NCBI RefSeq assembly: GCF_000144405.1
Contig: NC_014371.1
Span: forward strand, 682,001-746,000
DNA length: 64,000 nt
From: Prevotella melaninogenica ATCC 25845
GTDB lineage: Bacteria; Bacteroidota; Bacteroidia; Bacteroidales; Bacteroidaceae
Direction of reading: 5' to 3'
The position numbers were made by a program, and so were the translations under genes. Position 1 is the first letter of the stretch; the number at the start of each line of letters is the position of its first letter. A model generated the notes under the pieces. It was not told the origin of the DNA. It ran no database searches and was given only the letters and a program-made list of their open reading frames with translations. Of this stretch, positions 18,251 through 28,241 are shown piece after piece.

Positions 18251-19243
18251 TTATAAACCTAATCTGTTTGAGATATCCAACATTCTATGAATTGATTTGA
18301 CAGCCTTCTTTGCCATTTCTGGCTCAACCTCAATAGCAGGCCACTCATACTTCAAGCAATTATACAGCTTCCTCAAAGTAATATATTTCATATACTCACA
18401 CTCATTACAAGGGCTATCGCTATCATTAGGAGGAGCAGGAATAAAGGTCTTTTGTGGAGCCAATCGCTGCATTTCAACAAGAATACCACTCTCCGTCACC
18501 ACTATAAACTCCTGAGCATCATTCTCAACACTATACTTCAATAAGGCAGATGTACTTCCAACCTTATCAGCTAAGCAGAGTACAGTAGGTGGACACTCAG
18601 GATGAGCCAGTACTTTTGCTGCTGGATGCTCGCGTTTTAACTGCTGAATCTTCTCTACAGAGAATCTATCATGAACTTCACATGCACCATCCCAAAGCAA
18701 CATCTCACGTCCTGTTTGCTCGCTGATATAATGTCCTAAGTTCCTATCTGGTCCAAAAATGATAGGAGTATCCTTTGGTAAAGATTCAACAATCTGTTTT
18801 GCATTACTGCTCGTCACCACAACATCTGTCACAGCTTTGGTTGCTGCAGTTGTATTGACATAGCTTACCACGGTATGATTAGGATGTGCTTTTACAAACT
18901 TCTCAAACTCATCGGCTGGACAACTCTCTGCCAACGAACAAGAGGCGTTAAGGTCAGGGACGAGTATTGTCCTCTCGGGACATAAGATTTTATTTGTCTC
19001 ACCCATGAAATGTACACCGCACATAACGATGATATCGGCATCTGTAGTAGCAGCCTTTTGTGCCAAAGCCAAACTATCTCCTACGAAATCTGCCAACTCC
19101 TGAATTACGCCTTCTGTATAATAATGTGCCATGATAAGTGCATTCTTCTCTTTACACATCCTGCGTATTTCAGCCTTTACATCAGTCCCTTCTGGAATAG
19201 GTTCATCTATAAACCCCTGTTCCAGCCATTTTTTATCTATCAT
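18251..19243 (-). CDS. nadA: Quinolinate synthase
   Basis: NadA condenses iminoaspartate with dihydroxyacetone phosphate to quinolinate using a [4Fe-4S] cluster. The 330-aa protein shows AHYYTEGVIQELADFVGDSL and three cysteine positions typical of cluster binding: MCGVHFMGE, HPECPP and CNECEYM. The start at 19243 (MIDKKWLEQG) is chosen over 19273 on homology of the N-terminus. It lies 71 nt after nadB and 15 nt before nadC. Cytosolic and oxygen-sensitive by family. Confidence 0.95.
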   Translation of the reverse strand: MIDKKWLEQGFIDEPIPEGTDVKAEIRRMCKEKNALIMAHYYTEGVIQELADFVGDSLALAQKAATTDADIIVMCGVHFMGETNKILCPERTILVPDLNASCSLAESCPADEFEKFVKAHPNHTVVSYVNTTAATKAVTDVVVTSSNAKQIVESLPKDTPIIFGPDRNLGHYISEQTGREMLLWDGACEVHDRFSVEKIQQLKREHPAAKVLAHPECPPTVLCLADKVGSTSALLKYSVENDAQEFIVVTESGILVEMQRLAPQKTFIPAPPNDSDSPCNECEYMKYITLRKLYNCLKYEWPAIEVEPEMAKKAVKSIHRMLDISNRLGL

Positions 19244-19314
19244 GTTATTTTGTATTATAAGCTGAGAGTACAATGGTTATTGTGCTTCTCTCATCATCTA
19301 TCTATACTCTTTTA

Positions 19315-20904
19315 CTACTTCTCGTCATATGCATGCTTCGGATAATCTACCGTGTAGTGCAATCCTCGACTTTCCTTTCGCTCTATGGCTTGTCGTGTTA
19401 TCAGATAACCGACATTTATCATATTACGGAGTTCGCATATATCCTTCGTTGCCGTCACACGCTTAAAGAGGCTTTCTGTCTCCTCATACAATAAGTCGAG
19501 TCTTGCCCAAGCACGCTTCAAACGCAAATCACTTCGAACAATACCGACATAGTTGCTCATGATTTCGCCAACTTCCTTAATACTCTGTGTGATTAAAACA
19601 TGCTCTTCATTGGTCATTGTGCCTTCATCGTTCCACTCAGGAATATTTGTGTTAAAGTCATAGTTGTCTATCATCCGTAGTGTATGTTCTGCAGCAGACT
19701 TAGCATAGACGACTGCTTCTATCAGCGAGTTGCTGGCAAGTCGGTTTCCGCCATGCAATCCCGTACATGAACATTCACCAACGGCATAGAGTCTATGAAT
19801 AGAACTTTCTGCATTCAAATCGACCTTTATACCCCCACAGATATAGTGAGCACTTGGACAAACAGGGATATATTCTTTTGTTATATCAATCCCAATGCTC
19901 AAACATTTCTCATAAATATGTGGAAAATGATGCTTCGTTTCTTCAGCATCTTTATGTGTTACATCAAGACAAACATGATTTAGCCCGTGAATCTTCATTT
20001 CATGATCAATAGCTCGAGCAACAATATCACGTGGAGCAAGAGAAAGACGTTTATCATACTTCTGCATGAACTCTTGACCATTCGGAAGTCGCAACACCCC
20101 ACCATAGCCACGCATAGCCTCAGTAATCAGAAATGCTGGATGCGTCTCAGAAGGATTATAAAGAACCGTCGGATGGAACTGTACGAACTCCATATCCTTT
20201 ACCGTTCCCTTTGCTCGATAAACCATTGCAATACCATCGCCAGTAGCTATCTCAGGATTAGATGTCATTGCGTAGACTGCCCCCACTCCACCTGTAGCCA
20301 TGAGTGTTACTTTACTTAAGAAGGTATCTACCTTTTTCGTTTCAGGATTGAGGATATACGCACCATAACATTCTATATCTGGGGTTCTGCGTGTCACCTT
20401 TATACCCAAGTGGTGTTGCGTGATAATCTCAACAGCATAGTGATTTTCGAAGACTGTAATATTTGGGTTAGCTCTCACCGCATTCATCAATCCACGCTGT
20501 ATCTCAAAGCCTGTATCATCAGCATGATGAAGAATACGAAAGTCGCTGTGCCCTCCTTCACGATGTAGGTCGTATGTACCGTCTTTATGCTTATCAAAAT
20601 TTACACCCCAGTTAACAAGCGCCTTGATAGCTTCTGGCGCATTACACACAACTTGTCTTACAGCTAAAGGGTCAGAAATATAATCACCAGCGACCATAGT
20701 ATCGTTGATGTGCTTTTCAAAATTGTCAATGGCAAGGTTCGTTACTGCTGCTATTCCTCCTTGTGCTTTAGCCGTATTGGCTTCGTCCAAAGAAGTTTTG
20801 CAAACAAGGGCAACCTTTCCCTTACCACTATTTGCCACACTCAGTGCATAACTCATTCCTGCTATACCGCTGCCGATAACCAGGAAATCGAATTTGTGTA
20901 TCAT
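19315..20904 (-). CDS. nadB: L-aspartate oxidase
   Basis: NadB is the FAD enzyme that oxidises L-aspartate to iminoaspartate, the substrate of NadA. The 529-aa protein starts MIHKFDFLVIGSGIAGMS. It carries LHREGGHSDFRILHHAD, EFVQFHPTVLY, the capping/active-site block LITEAMRGYGGVL with a following arginine, and YAVGECSCTGLHGGNRLASN. It belongs to the succinate dehydrogenase flavoprotein superfamily, but genomic linkage to nadA/nadC fixes the assignment. The start at 20904 is chosen because the longer frame (20943) lacks homology and meets the -7 box. Confidence 0.95.
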   Translation of the reverse strand: MIHKFDFLVIGSGIAGMSYALSVANSGKGKVALVCKTSLDEANTAKAQGGIAAVTNLAIDNFEKHINDTMVAGDYISDPLAVRQVVCNAPEAIKALVNWGVNFDKHKDGTYDLHREGGHSDFRILHHADDTGFEIQRGLMNAVRANPNITVFENHYAVEIITQHHLGIKVTRRTPDIECYGAYILNPETKKVDTFLSKVTLMATGGVGAVYAMTSNPEIATGDGIAMVYRAKGTVKDMEFVQFHPTVLYNPSETHPAFLITEAMRGYGGVLRLPNGQEFMQKYDKRLSLAPRDIVARAIDHEMKIHGLNHVCLDVTHKDAEETKHHFPHIYEKCLSIGIDITKEYIPVCPSAHYICGGIKVDLNAESSIHRLYAVGECSCTGLHGGNRLASNSLIEAVVYAKSAAEHTLRMIDNYDFNTNIPEWNDEGTMTNEEHVLITQSIKEVGEIMSNYVGIVRSDLRLKRAWARLDLLYEETESLFKRVTATKDICELRNMINVGYLITRQAIERKESRGLHYTVDYPKHAYDEK

Positions 20905-20940
20905 AATATGATTCCTTCTGATATCAAAAATTAATCGGTA

Positions 20941-20948
20941 CAAAAGTA
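20941..20948 (-). promoter_or_regulatory. Probable -7 box of nadBAC
   Basis: TACTTTTG on the minus strand lies 37 nt upstream of the nadB start. No good -33 box at standard spacing was found. Confidence 0.45.
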
Positions 20949-21119
20949 ATAAAAATTACCATAACAATGGTAAGAAAAGAGCATATATATTTGTGCGTGC
21001 ATGAGAAAAGTTTTTCTTATCCTATCGAACACGAGAACCTTTTTCTCTGAATTAAGTATAAGCAATCCTCTTTCAGCACGTTTCCAATCCCAGTATTGAT
21101 GCTTTTCATATGCTGTCCG

Positions 21120-21207
21120 AATACTGCGCACATCATGTGCGGGGGCTTAACACATATAGTGCGAAGGCTTAACACCATTGGTGCGGAGTACTAACACATA
21201 ATAAGGA
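21120..21207. repeat. 22-bp-period palindromic array, family B copy 2
   Basis: Four units start at 21120, 21142, 21164 and 21186. The first three have cores GCACATCATGTGCG, AACACATATAGTGCG and AACACCATTGGTGCG. The step is exactly 22 nt. The array lies between nadB (start side) and rprY (end side); the rest of this gap holds only the nadB -7 box and the rprY terminator. Confidence 0.75.
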
Positions 21208-21289
21208 TTACTATAATTTATGATATACTAACGAGGTTTTCATCTTTACTTTATACAAAATCCTTATCCTTCCACTTCCATATTGAACA

Positions 21290-21335
21290 AGAAAAAACGC
21301 TATTCAATCCCCTTAAAAGAGGAAAGAGTAGCGTT
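21290..21335 (-). terminator. Terminator of rprX-rprY
   Basis: On the minus strand AACGCTA (21335-21329) pairs with TAGCGTT (21302-21296) around a loop that itself contains CCTC/GGGG pairing, followed by a run of T residues. Confidence 0.75.
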
Positions 21336-21379
21336 AATATTTAGTGGTTCTGTAAAGAGAAACTTACAGAATAAAGTTT

Positions 21380-22087
21380 TTACTGCTCGTCTGGAACGAT
21401 GAGTTTATAACCCTTACCATGGATATTAATAATCTCAATCTGTGGGTCTGGTTTCAAATGCTTACGCAACTTAGTAATGTAAACGTCCATTGAGCGAGCA
21501 TTAAAGTAGTTATCATCAATCCAAATAGTCTTCAAAGCATAGTCACGCTGAAGAATCTCGTTAGAGTGTGCGCAAAGCAAAGCGAGCAACTCATTCTCCT
21601 TTGTCGTAAGCTTAGTAGCCTTCTCTGGATTGTTATCCAGTGTAAGCAACTGCTTCTGTGTATCGAAAGTAAAGCGACCAATGGTGTACATTGTTGACTC
21701 CTTAGTCTTCTTTCCTCTTACACGACGGAGGATAGCCTCAATACGGAATACGAGTTCCTCCATAGAGAATGGCTTAGTGATATAATCATCAGCACCAATC
21801 TTGAAACCTTCCAAGATATCCTCTTTCAACTGCTTTGCAGTAAGGAAGATGATAGGAACTTCTGCATTTGCCTGACGAATCTCCTGTGCAAGGGTAAAAC
21901 CATCCTTCTTTGGCATCATAACATCAAGCACACAGATATCATACTTGCTCTTCAAGAAGGCTCTGTAACCAACCTCACCATCAGGGCAGAGGTCAGCCTG
22001 AAAGCCTTTTGCCTGCAGATATTCACTCAACAGTGTTCCGAGATTCTCATCGTCTTCACACAACAGAATTTTCAATTTATCATCCAT
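21380..22087 (-). CDS. rprY: OmpR/PhoB-type response regulator RprY
   Basis: This 235-aa regulator has an N-terminal receiver domain (acidic DDE cluster near residues 12-14, phosphoacceptor Asp in CVLDVMMPKKDG near 54, conserved Lys in ITKPFSMEEL) and a C-terminal winged-helix domain (TTKENELLALLC, SMDVYITKLRKHLK, IINIHGKGYKL). Length and the adjacent kinase match Bacteroidales RprY, reported to bind promoters of stress and transport genes. It follows rprX by 40 nt on the same strand. It is cytosolic and activated by phosphotransfer from RprX. Confidence 0.92.
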   Translation of the reverse strand: MDDKLKILLCEDDENLGTLLSEYLQAKGFQADLCPDGEVGYRAFLKSKYDICVLDVMMPKKDGFTLAQEIRQANAEVPIIFLTAKQLKEDILEGFKIGADDYITKPFSMEELVFRIEAILRRVRGKKTKESTMYTIGRFTFDTQKQLLTLDNNPEKATKLTTKENELLALLCAHSNEILQRDYALKTIWIDDNYFNARSMDVYITKLRKHLKPDPQIEIINIHGKGYKLIVPDEQ

Positions 22088-22127
22088 AACTTATACGTAT
22101 TAAATTGTTTATACTCTTAATTATCTT

Positions 22128-23684
22128 TTATTCTTCATCCTCCTCATCGCGAATAACGGGGAGTTTTATGACGAATTTTGTTCCTTTACCATATTCGCTC
22201 AGCACCTTAATCTCACCTTCATGTAAGTCAACCATTTTCTTTACATATGCCAAGCCTAATCCAAAGCCTTTGACATCGTGGAGATTTCCAGTGTGAACAC
22301 GATAGAACTTATCAAAGATCTTCTTTAAGTTCTCCTTCTTTATTCCTTGACCAGTATCACGAACAGAGAGATAGAGATTCTCATTCGTATTCCAAGTCTT
22401 CAAATAGACATCTAATGGTTGGTCGGGTTTCGCATATTTAACAGCATTATCCAAGAGGTTAAAAATGACATTCTGGAAATGCATTTCATCAACATACATT
22501 AGCGAATCAACCGCTTCTATCTCTGTATACACCTTACCGCCAGTATGCTCAACACGTAAACTAAAGGAGTGAGCAATCGTCTCAACCATCTCGTTAAGGT
22601 CGGTGTATTTCTTCTTTAGAACAGCCTTTTTGCGGTCGTACATACTCATCTGTAGTACCTTCTCTACAAGGAAACGCAGACGTTTTGACTCATCATTGAT
22701 AACACCTCCTAAGTGTTCTATCATCTTCGGACTCTTTGTCAACGTCTTATCGTTCATCATCTGAGCTGCCAAAGAGATACTTGCGATAGGCGTCTTAAGC
22801 TCATGCGTCATGTTATTGATAAAGTCATTCTTTATCTCACTGTACCGTTTCTGTCGGAAGATGGTTACAATCGTGAAGATAAAGGTAACCAACAGTACGA
22901 AAGTAAAGATGATTGACGGAATCATAAACCGTACACTGGAGAAGATGTAGTTGTTCATCTGTGGGAAATGAACCTTTACAACACCCATTCTGTTTACAGG
23001 ATCGTTACGGAACAACACCTGAGAATAAGTATTCTCCTCACCATCACTTACATAATCAGGACATTTATAGACCTCTCGACCGTCTTGAGTCGTCACCGTG
23101 AAATGATAAGGAATATTGATTCCATTGTTCATCATCTCCGCCTTTAAGTCCTGGTCTAAGAGCTTAAAGTTTATTCTATTGCGTAAAGGCTTGTCTGAAG
23201 CAGAATAGAGAATATTATAGATAACCTCCTCTAACATAGCTTTCTGATAGACATAACGATTACGAACAATCTCTTGCATATTACGTTTTGTAGCAGACAA
23301 AGAACTACTATCACTCCGTAAAATAGAACCTTTCGGAACTAAAGAAGGCTTCGATTGCTTTAGTTTTGCTTCAAAAGAGGTGTAGACATCACCCTGATTA
23401 TCTGTCGACGGAGCCTGATGTGCAGCAGTAGATGTATCTTTATCAGTGTTCTGCTCATCGTCTTGTGAGCGTTCCTTCTTGTTTACATCATCCTCCAAAT
23501 AACGAAGAGTCTCATTCAACTCCATATTGCGTGATGCCTGATAGAGGGCACGGTTGACAGATTCGTCAAACTGTTCCTTCTTCATCTCAGCCATCTCTTC
23601 AATATAGTTGAGTTGGAGCAGAAGCAAACCAAGGAACGAAAGTCCCATGATTATGGCTATTGTCCAAATTGTTTTCTTCTTCAT
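22128..23684 (-). CDS. rprX: Sensor histidine kinase RprX
   Basis: The 518-aa membrane kinase has one transmembrane segment at about 5-27, a periplasmic sensor region with a low-complexity polar part (about 80-110), and a second membrane segment near 255-276. The dimerisation box NNMTHELKTPIASI puts the phospho-accepting His near 292. The ATPase boxes are FNLLDNAVKYA, VRDTGQGI and GFGLGLAYVKKM. The start at 23684 (MKKKTIWTIA) places the first membrane helix at the N-terminus. It forms a two-gene operon with rprY. The signal sensed cannot be inferred. Confidence 0.9.
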   Translation of the reverse strand: MKKKTIWTIAIIMGLSFLGLLLLQLNYIEEMAEMKKEQFDESVNRALYQASRNMELNETLRYLEDDVNKKERSQDDEQNTDKDTSTAAHQAPSTDNQGDVYTSFEAKLKQSKPSLVPKGSILRSDSSSLSATKRNMQEIVRNRYVYQKAMLEEVIYNILYSASDKPLRNRINFKLLDQDLKAEMMNNGINIPYHFTVTTQDGREVYKCPDYVSDGEENTYSQVLFRNDPVNRMGVVKVHFPQMNNYIFSSVRFMIPSIIFTFVLLVTFIFTIVTIFRQKRYSEIKNDFINNMTHELKTPIASISLAAQMMNDKTLTKSPKMIEHLGGVINDESKRLRFLVEKVLQMSMYDRKKAVLKKKYTDLNEMVETIAHSFSLRVEHTGGKVYTEIEAVDSLMYVDEMHFQNVIFNLLDNAVKYAKPDQPLDVYLKTWNTNENLYLSVRDTGQGIKKENLKKIFDKFYRVHTGNLHDVKGFGLGLAYVKKMVDLHEGEIKVLSEYGKGTKFVIKLPVIRDEEDEE

Positions 23685-23755
23685 TACTCTCTGTTTATAT
23701 TCATACTGGTCATGGAAAGACTCCACTCACAGCACCATATATTTATTTTCGAATG

Positions 23756-23763
23756 CAAAGATA
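23756..23763 (-). promoter_or_regulatory. Probable -7 box of rprXY
   Basis: TATCTTTG on the minus strand lies 72 nt upstream of the rprX start; no -33 box at the expected distance. Confidence 0.4.
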
Positions 23764-24049
23764 GGATTTCCTTAAACAATTAACATCTAAAAGTTAAGAA
23801 ATAACTCATAATTGATTTTCATTAACCAAATATTACTTTTTAATTTAATAATTATCAAGTATAATCTTTAAACATACAGTTTTGATTACTCCAAAAGATA
23901 TACAAGAAAGTAAAAGAGCTAATAAAACATTTGTTTAGATCCACAAAACAAAAGTAAGTAAGTCTTTCTATAAATCAATAAAAAGCATTAACTGAAAACA
24001 AAACGTTTATTTTTTATACAAAAAACACCTAAGAAATATATTATTTTAT
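23764..24049. other. A+T-rich divergent intergenic region
   Basis: Very A+T-rich sequence between rprX and the divergent receptor gene. No frame or strong structure was seen. Confidence 0.4.
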
Positions 24050-24057
24050 TATCTTTG
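24050..24057 (+). promoter_or_regulatory. Possible -7 box for the outer-membrane receptor gene
   Basis: TATCTTTG lies 234 nt upstream of the start. If used, the long leader would contain the family B array at 24198-24263. No -33 match was found. Confidence 0.35.
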
Positions 24058-24197
24058 TAGAATCATTAAACCTATTGCCTATAAACAAAAATAAATTAAT
24101 ATGCTATCCTGTAAACATCTCTCACATAAGTTAATCTTTCATGTATTACAATATTATAATGATAATAATAACCTAACTTCTCATATTTTACCGATGT

Positions 24198-24263
24198 GTT
24201 GATGCCCAGCACGAGTGGTGTTGATGGTAAACACCAAGCGTGTTGAGTGCTTAGTATACTATA
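24198..24263. repeat. 22-bp-period palindromic array, family B copy 3
   Basis: Three units start at 24198, 24220 and 24242, each opening GTTGA. The first two carry AGCACGAGTGGT and AACACCAAGCGT. It lies 28 nt before the receptor start, the only B copy in a divergent gap, and may sit in the mRNA leader. Confidence 0.65.
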
Positions 24264-24290
24264 AAAATAGCTATAAATATAACAAACCTC

Positions 24291-26705
24291 ATGACAATTC
24301 AAAGATTACAAACAAGACCTTTCGCAACACACATCATCTTAGTTATAACTCTATTGTTACTGAACCCATCTAATCTTATGGCTCAACAGACCGTAACCTT
24401 TAGTATCCAACAACAAACAAAGGAACCTATTGATGCAGCAACAATTATCATTTCTGATCAGAAGACAGGAAAAGTAATTGCCAATGGACTAACTGAGACG
24501 GACGGAAAGTTTAATTACACCCTTATTGATGGTAGTTATCAACTATACTGCGGAGCTATCGGATGCCGTGATACTACTATTCTTTTCTCCATTCCAAATA
24601 ACCATTCCATTTATAACATCTATTTATATCCTGACGGTACAGAGCTGAAAGACGTTATTGTCACAGCCCGCAAACAACGCTCACTCATTAAAATGGAAAG
24701 TGGGAAGATAAGCATTTCTGTTGCAGAATCCTATCTTGCTAACCTTGGCAACTCTTTAGATGTTCTGCGCCACACCCCAAGTGTAAGGCTTGATAATAAA
24801 GGAAATCTATCGCTTTCTGCCCTTGGCAATGCCGCCGTTTACGTGAACGGAAAACGCATACGACTTCAAGGTGAAACGCTTACAGCCTATCTGCGTACTA
24901 TTCCATCTTCTAACATTGCAAGCATAACTACTTCAACCAACCCTGATGCAAGTTATGATTCAGAAGGGGCAAGTGGTATTATTGACATAAAACTAAAAGA
25001 CAACAACGAACGAGGACTTTACATTTCGACCTCTCATGGTATGTCTTTTTGGAATCACATACGCCAAAGTTCTGATTTTAGTATGACTTATAACAAACAG
25101 ACATGGCAGCTGGGCATCAACTATAGTCATAACATTGGACACTATGACATGGAGTATGGTACTGATAGAATGCAAGAAGGAGACCGAAACTTCTCAGAGA
25201 CCAATGATACAGACAAGCGTAACACTTACGCAGGAGGACTGGCTTTTGTATACCAACCTAACAAGAAACACAAACTTATGCTAAATGCATCAGTTGATGC
25301 CTTAACAGGTCCCGGAGTGACAGCAACAACTACTTGGATATATAAAGGTAGAGACACGCTTCATGAAATACTTAAAGCAAGGAATGATTATACCAAGCAA
25401 GAGAATACAAAATATACGACAGGCATAGGCTATCAGTTCAATATTACAGAACAGCAGACCATCACTGCAAATGCAGACTGGATTCACGTTGATGTTGCAA
25501 GTAATAACAATCAGCCTAATACGTTTTACTCTCCAAATGGAACATTACTAAGGGAAGACAACTATCCAGCTAAATCCAAGAAGAATATAAACATCATATC
25601 ATCTGCTATTGACTATAAACTGAAGAATAGCCATGACGGAGAGCTCCTTACAGGTATTAAAGTTGCCAAGGTAGAAAGTAACAATCGCTTTGGCTTCTAT
25701 GCAAAAGGTGTGCTTGACAACACAAGGTCTAACAGGTTTACCTACCAAGAGTCAAACCTTGAAGGCTATATACAATATGCCCAGAAATGGAAACATGTAC
25801 AGGCAACTGCAGGTATGCGGATTGAATATATGCAGACTATCGGGACTTTAGAATCCTATTTGGACGGAAAACTGATGGAGGAGAATAAGAACAATCACAC
25901 AAGACTCTTTCCTAATCTTTCTATCAGTTATGATCTTAACAACAAAGCAAAGCTCACACTTGCCTATAGCAAACGACAAGACAAAGCAAGATACGAAGAC
26001 CTTAACCCCATTGAATATCTGTTAGATGAACTAACCTATTGGAAAGGGAATCCATTTATTCAGCCACAAATAAATCATAGGGTATCTTTAGATTACACAA
26101 AGAATAATCTTAGTGTAACGCTCTCTTATAATCAGCTAAACAACTATTTTACGCAGCTTCCCGATGCATACAAGAAAGACTGCATAGTCATGACAACCAA
26201 GAATATTGGTAAACAGAAACAGCTGGCACTTGACCTTATCTATAACAAACGTCTCACCTCGTGGTGGGATGTAAGTGCAAACATCGGTGCTTACTACTTT
26301 ATCAACCATCTTGATTATGAATCTTATAGAGAAGACTACCGGCGCCCCTCATGCAATCTTTCACTTTCAAACGACATACAACTACCTGCAAAAGTTCGTA
26401 TGGAACTGTCAGCAAGATACGCAAGTAAACGACAAGGCAGAAGTTATGAGGTTTTCAAACCAAGTGGAAGTATAGATATCGGACTAAGTAAACAATTACT
26501 CCGAGACAGACTCTCCCTATCTTTGATGATTACCGACCTACTTCACACTGAGCGTTGGGATAGCTATGGACGTAAGGGAGCATTAGAATTAGATATTTGG
26601 GGGCACAGCGAAAGCCGTCAAGTTATCTTCCGTGTACATTACAATTTCGGAAGTAGAAAGTTTGAAACAAATAAGAACAAAGTAAAAGAGGCAGAACGTC
26701 TGTAG
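24291..26705 (+). CDS. TonB-dependent-type outer membrane beta-barrel receptor
   Basis: The 804-aa protein has a signal peptide (residues 1-31, ending NLMAQ), a carboxypeptidase-regulatory-like beta-sandwich (about 33-115), a plug-like region (VIVTARKQRS, then LDVLRHTPSVRLDNKGNL and VYVNGKRI), and a long C-terminal beta-barrel. This is the layout of the Bacteroidetes outer-membrane beta-barrel family often annotated as TonB-dependent receptor. No SusD partner is adjacent, so the ligand is unknown; a metal, cofactor or peptide is possible. It is monocistronic, with the repeat-like hairpin at 26727-26793 downstream. Confidence 0.85.
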   Translation: MTIQRLQTRPFATHIILVITLLLLNPSNLMAQQTVTFSIQQQTKEPIDAATIIISDQKTGKVIANGLTETDGKFNYTLIDGSYQLYCGAIGCRDTTILFSIPNNHSIYNIYLYPDGTELKDVIVTARKQRSLIKMESGKISISVAESYLANLGNSLDVLRHTPSVRLDNKGNLSLSALGNAAVYVNGKRIRLQGETLTAYLRTIPSSNIASITTSTNPDASYDSEGASGIIDIKLKDNNERGLYISTSHGMSFWNHIRQSSDFSMTYNKQTWQLGINYSHNIGHYDMEYGTDRMQEGDRNFSETNDTDKRNTYAGGLAFVYQPNKKHKLMLNASVDALTGPGVTATTTWIYKGRDTLHEILKARNDYTKQENTKYTTGIGYQFNITEQQTITANADWIHVDVASNNNQPNTFYSPNGTLLREDNYPAKSKKNINIISSAIDYKLKNSHDGELLTGIKVAKVESNNRFGFYAKGVLDNTRSNRFTYQESNLEGYIQYAQKWKHVQATAGMRIEYMQTIGTLESYLDGKLMEENKNNHTRLFPNLSISYDLNNKAKLTLAYSKRQDKARYEDLNPIEYLLDELTYWKGNPFIQPQINHRVSLDYTKNNLSVTLSYNQLNNYFTQLPDAYKKDCIVMTTKNIGKQKQLALDLIYNKRLTSWWDVSANIGAYYFINHLDYESYREDYRRPSCNLSLSNDIQLPAKVRMELSARYASKRQGRSYEVFKPSGSIDIGLSKQLLRDRLSLSLMITDLLHTERWDSYGRKGALELDIWGHSESRQVIFRVHYNFGSRKFETNKNKVKEAERL

Positions 26706-26726
26706 TTATCTGCTACCTTTTTGATT

Positions 26727-26793
26727 AAAACAGTCAACCTTTTTTGCAAAAAACGTCAACCCTTTCTGTAAAAACAGAAATGGTCGACCATTT
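26727..26793. repeat. 22-bp-spaced repeat/hairpin, candidate family D
   Basis: GTCAACC recurs at 26733 and 26755, exactly 22 nt apart. A third segment is inverted, so CCCTTTCTGT (26760-26769) pairs with ACAGAAATGG (26774-26783). A perfect 16-bp palindrome AAATGGTCGACCATTT lies at 26778-26793. It may also serve as terminator between the receptor gene and convergent tilS. Confidence 0.5.
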
Positions 26794-26870
26794 TGTTTAT
26801 GATTATTTTAAGCCCATTCCTTCACTACACAAGTAGATAAAGATTAGAATAAACAGAAAGTTCTTCTACA

Positions 26871-28241
26871 TTACAAGATTTCTATACGCAGGCAAGAAGT
26901 GCTCTGTGGGGTCAACTTAAAACGGTCATTGATACGAAGACCGAGGACCCAAAGGATAGTACCTGTAGCATCAAGGAGGACCAACTGGTTACGTTTCTCA
27001 AAGCGGTTACGTTTGAGATTGGTGAGAAAATCACTCACAAGTTGAGTACCACGCATGCCAAGAGGAGTAAATCGATCGCCTTCTGCAACCCGTCTTAAGG
27101 TCAAAGGAAATCGGATAGAGGATGCATCAAGGTCAACAACAGTAGGAACCTTTGAGAATGAAACGTTTGAAGAAGGTGTCAATACTCGTTCAGTCAGTCG
27201 AAGAGACAGTTGCTCATCATAGACATAACGCCCTGTTTCGGGGATAACAAGCTGACGTGGTTCAGCTTCCTCACGAGGTAAAACCATGAAGACACCACGA
27301 TCGTGTGTAAGTTCATGCGATGGGGAATACCACAGTTGCCCCGTCTGTCCATCAAGATGTGAAACCATCTCTGCAATCTGAGATGATGAAAAACCGAGTG
27401 GTTTTAGTATATAAAAGAGGAGAAAAGAAGGAGAAGGAAACGCACGAACAACAGACAAGTCGAGCTGAAATGGTTCGTTACTTAAACTGTTTGAACTAAC
27501 TTGAGTTGCAGAATTAATAAAGCTAACAGCCTTTCCCAAAGCTGTTTTAAGTGACTCCTGCACAATAGCATCTACCTCAGAGAGATGATTGGAAGTAGTA
27601 AGAATAGCATCCGTAACCGATGGGTTAATCTCAGATAACTGTGGAAGGACATTCAAGCGAATCTTATTCCGCACTACATCATCTATTAGGTTAGTGCTAT
27701 CAGTAACGAAAGAAACAGCGTGTTGATGAAGATAGTCTTCAATTTCTTGGCGTGTTACACAAAGCAAAGGGCGGATAACATCATGATTACGAGGACGAAT
27801 ACCCATCAAACCACTCAGTCCTGTTCCACGAACGAGATTAATGAGAATTGTTTCTACAGAGTCTTCTTTATGATGACCTACGCATACTCCGTCAGCACCT
27901 AACGCCTCCTTCAACTGAAAGAAATAACGATAACGCAACTCACGTGCAGCCATCTCAATGCTCACCTTATGCAAATCGGCATAAGCCTGTGTATCGAAAT
28001 GGACTTTATGGAGTGGGATATTCTCACGTTGACAGAGGTCCTCACAAAACTGTTCATCCCTCAGACTCTCCTCTCCACGTAAATGGAAATTGCAATGAAC
28101 AGCCTCAACACGATAGCCCAACTCCTTGATACATAGCAAAAGGGCAACACTATCTGCACCACCAGACAGCGCTACTAAATAAAGAGCATCTACCCGTAGC
28201 AGATGCTCAGAAACTATGAATCGTTTGATTTTATTCAACAT
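26871..28241 (-). CDS. tilS: tRNA(Ile)-lysidine synthetase
   Basis: TilS converts C34 of the CAU-anticodon tRNA-Ile to lysidine using ATP and lysine, so that AUA is read as isoleucine; it is essential in most bacteria. The 456-aa protein has the PP-loop motif SGGADSVAL near residue 25, HCNFHLRGEES, VCVGHHKEDSVETIL, and a C-terminal substrate-binding domain (RFTPLGMRGTQLVSDFL). Its start overlaps the stop of the methyltransferase gene by 11 nt, indicating translational coupling. Confidence 0.93.
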   Translation of the reverse strand: MLNKIKRFIVSEHLLRVDALYLVALSGGADSVALLLCIKELGYRVEAVHCNFHLRGEESLRDEQFCEDLCQRENIPLHKVHFDTQAYADLHKVSIEMAARELRYRYFFQLKEALGADGVCVGHHKEDSVETILINLVRGTGLSGLMGIRPRNHDVIRPLLCVTRQEIEDYLHQHAVSFVTDSTNLIDDVVRNKIRLNVLPQLSEINPSVTDAILTTSNHLSEVDAIVQESLKTALGKAVSFINSATQVSSNSLSNEPFQLDLSVVRAFPSPSFLLFYILKPLGFSSSQIAEMVSHLDGQTGQLWYSPSHELTHDRGVFMVLPREEAEPRQLVIPETGRYVYDEQLSLRLTERVLTPSSNVSFSKVPTVVDLDASSIRFPLTLRRVAEGDRFTPLGMRGTQLVSDFLTNLKRNRFEKRNQLVLLDATGTILWVLGLRINDRFKLTPQSTSCLRIEIL

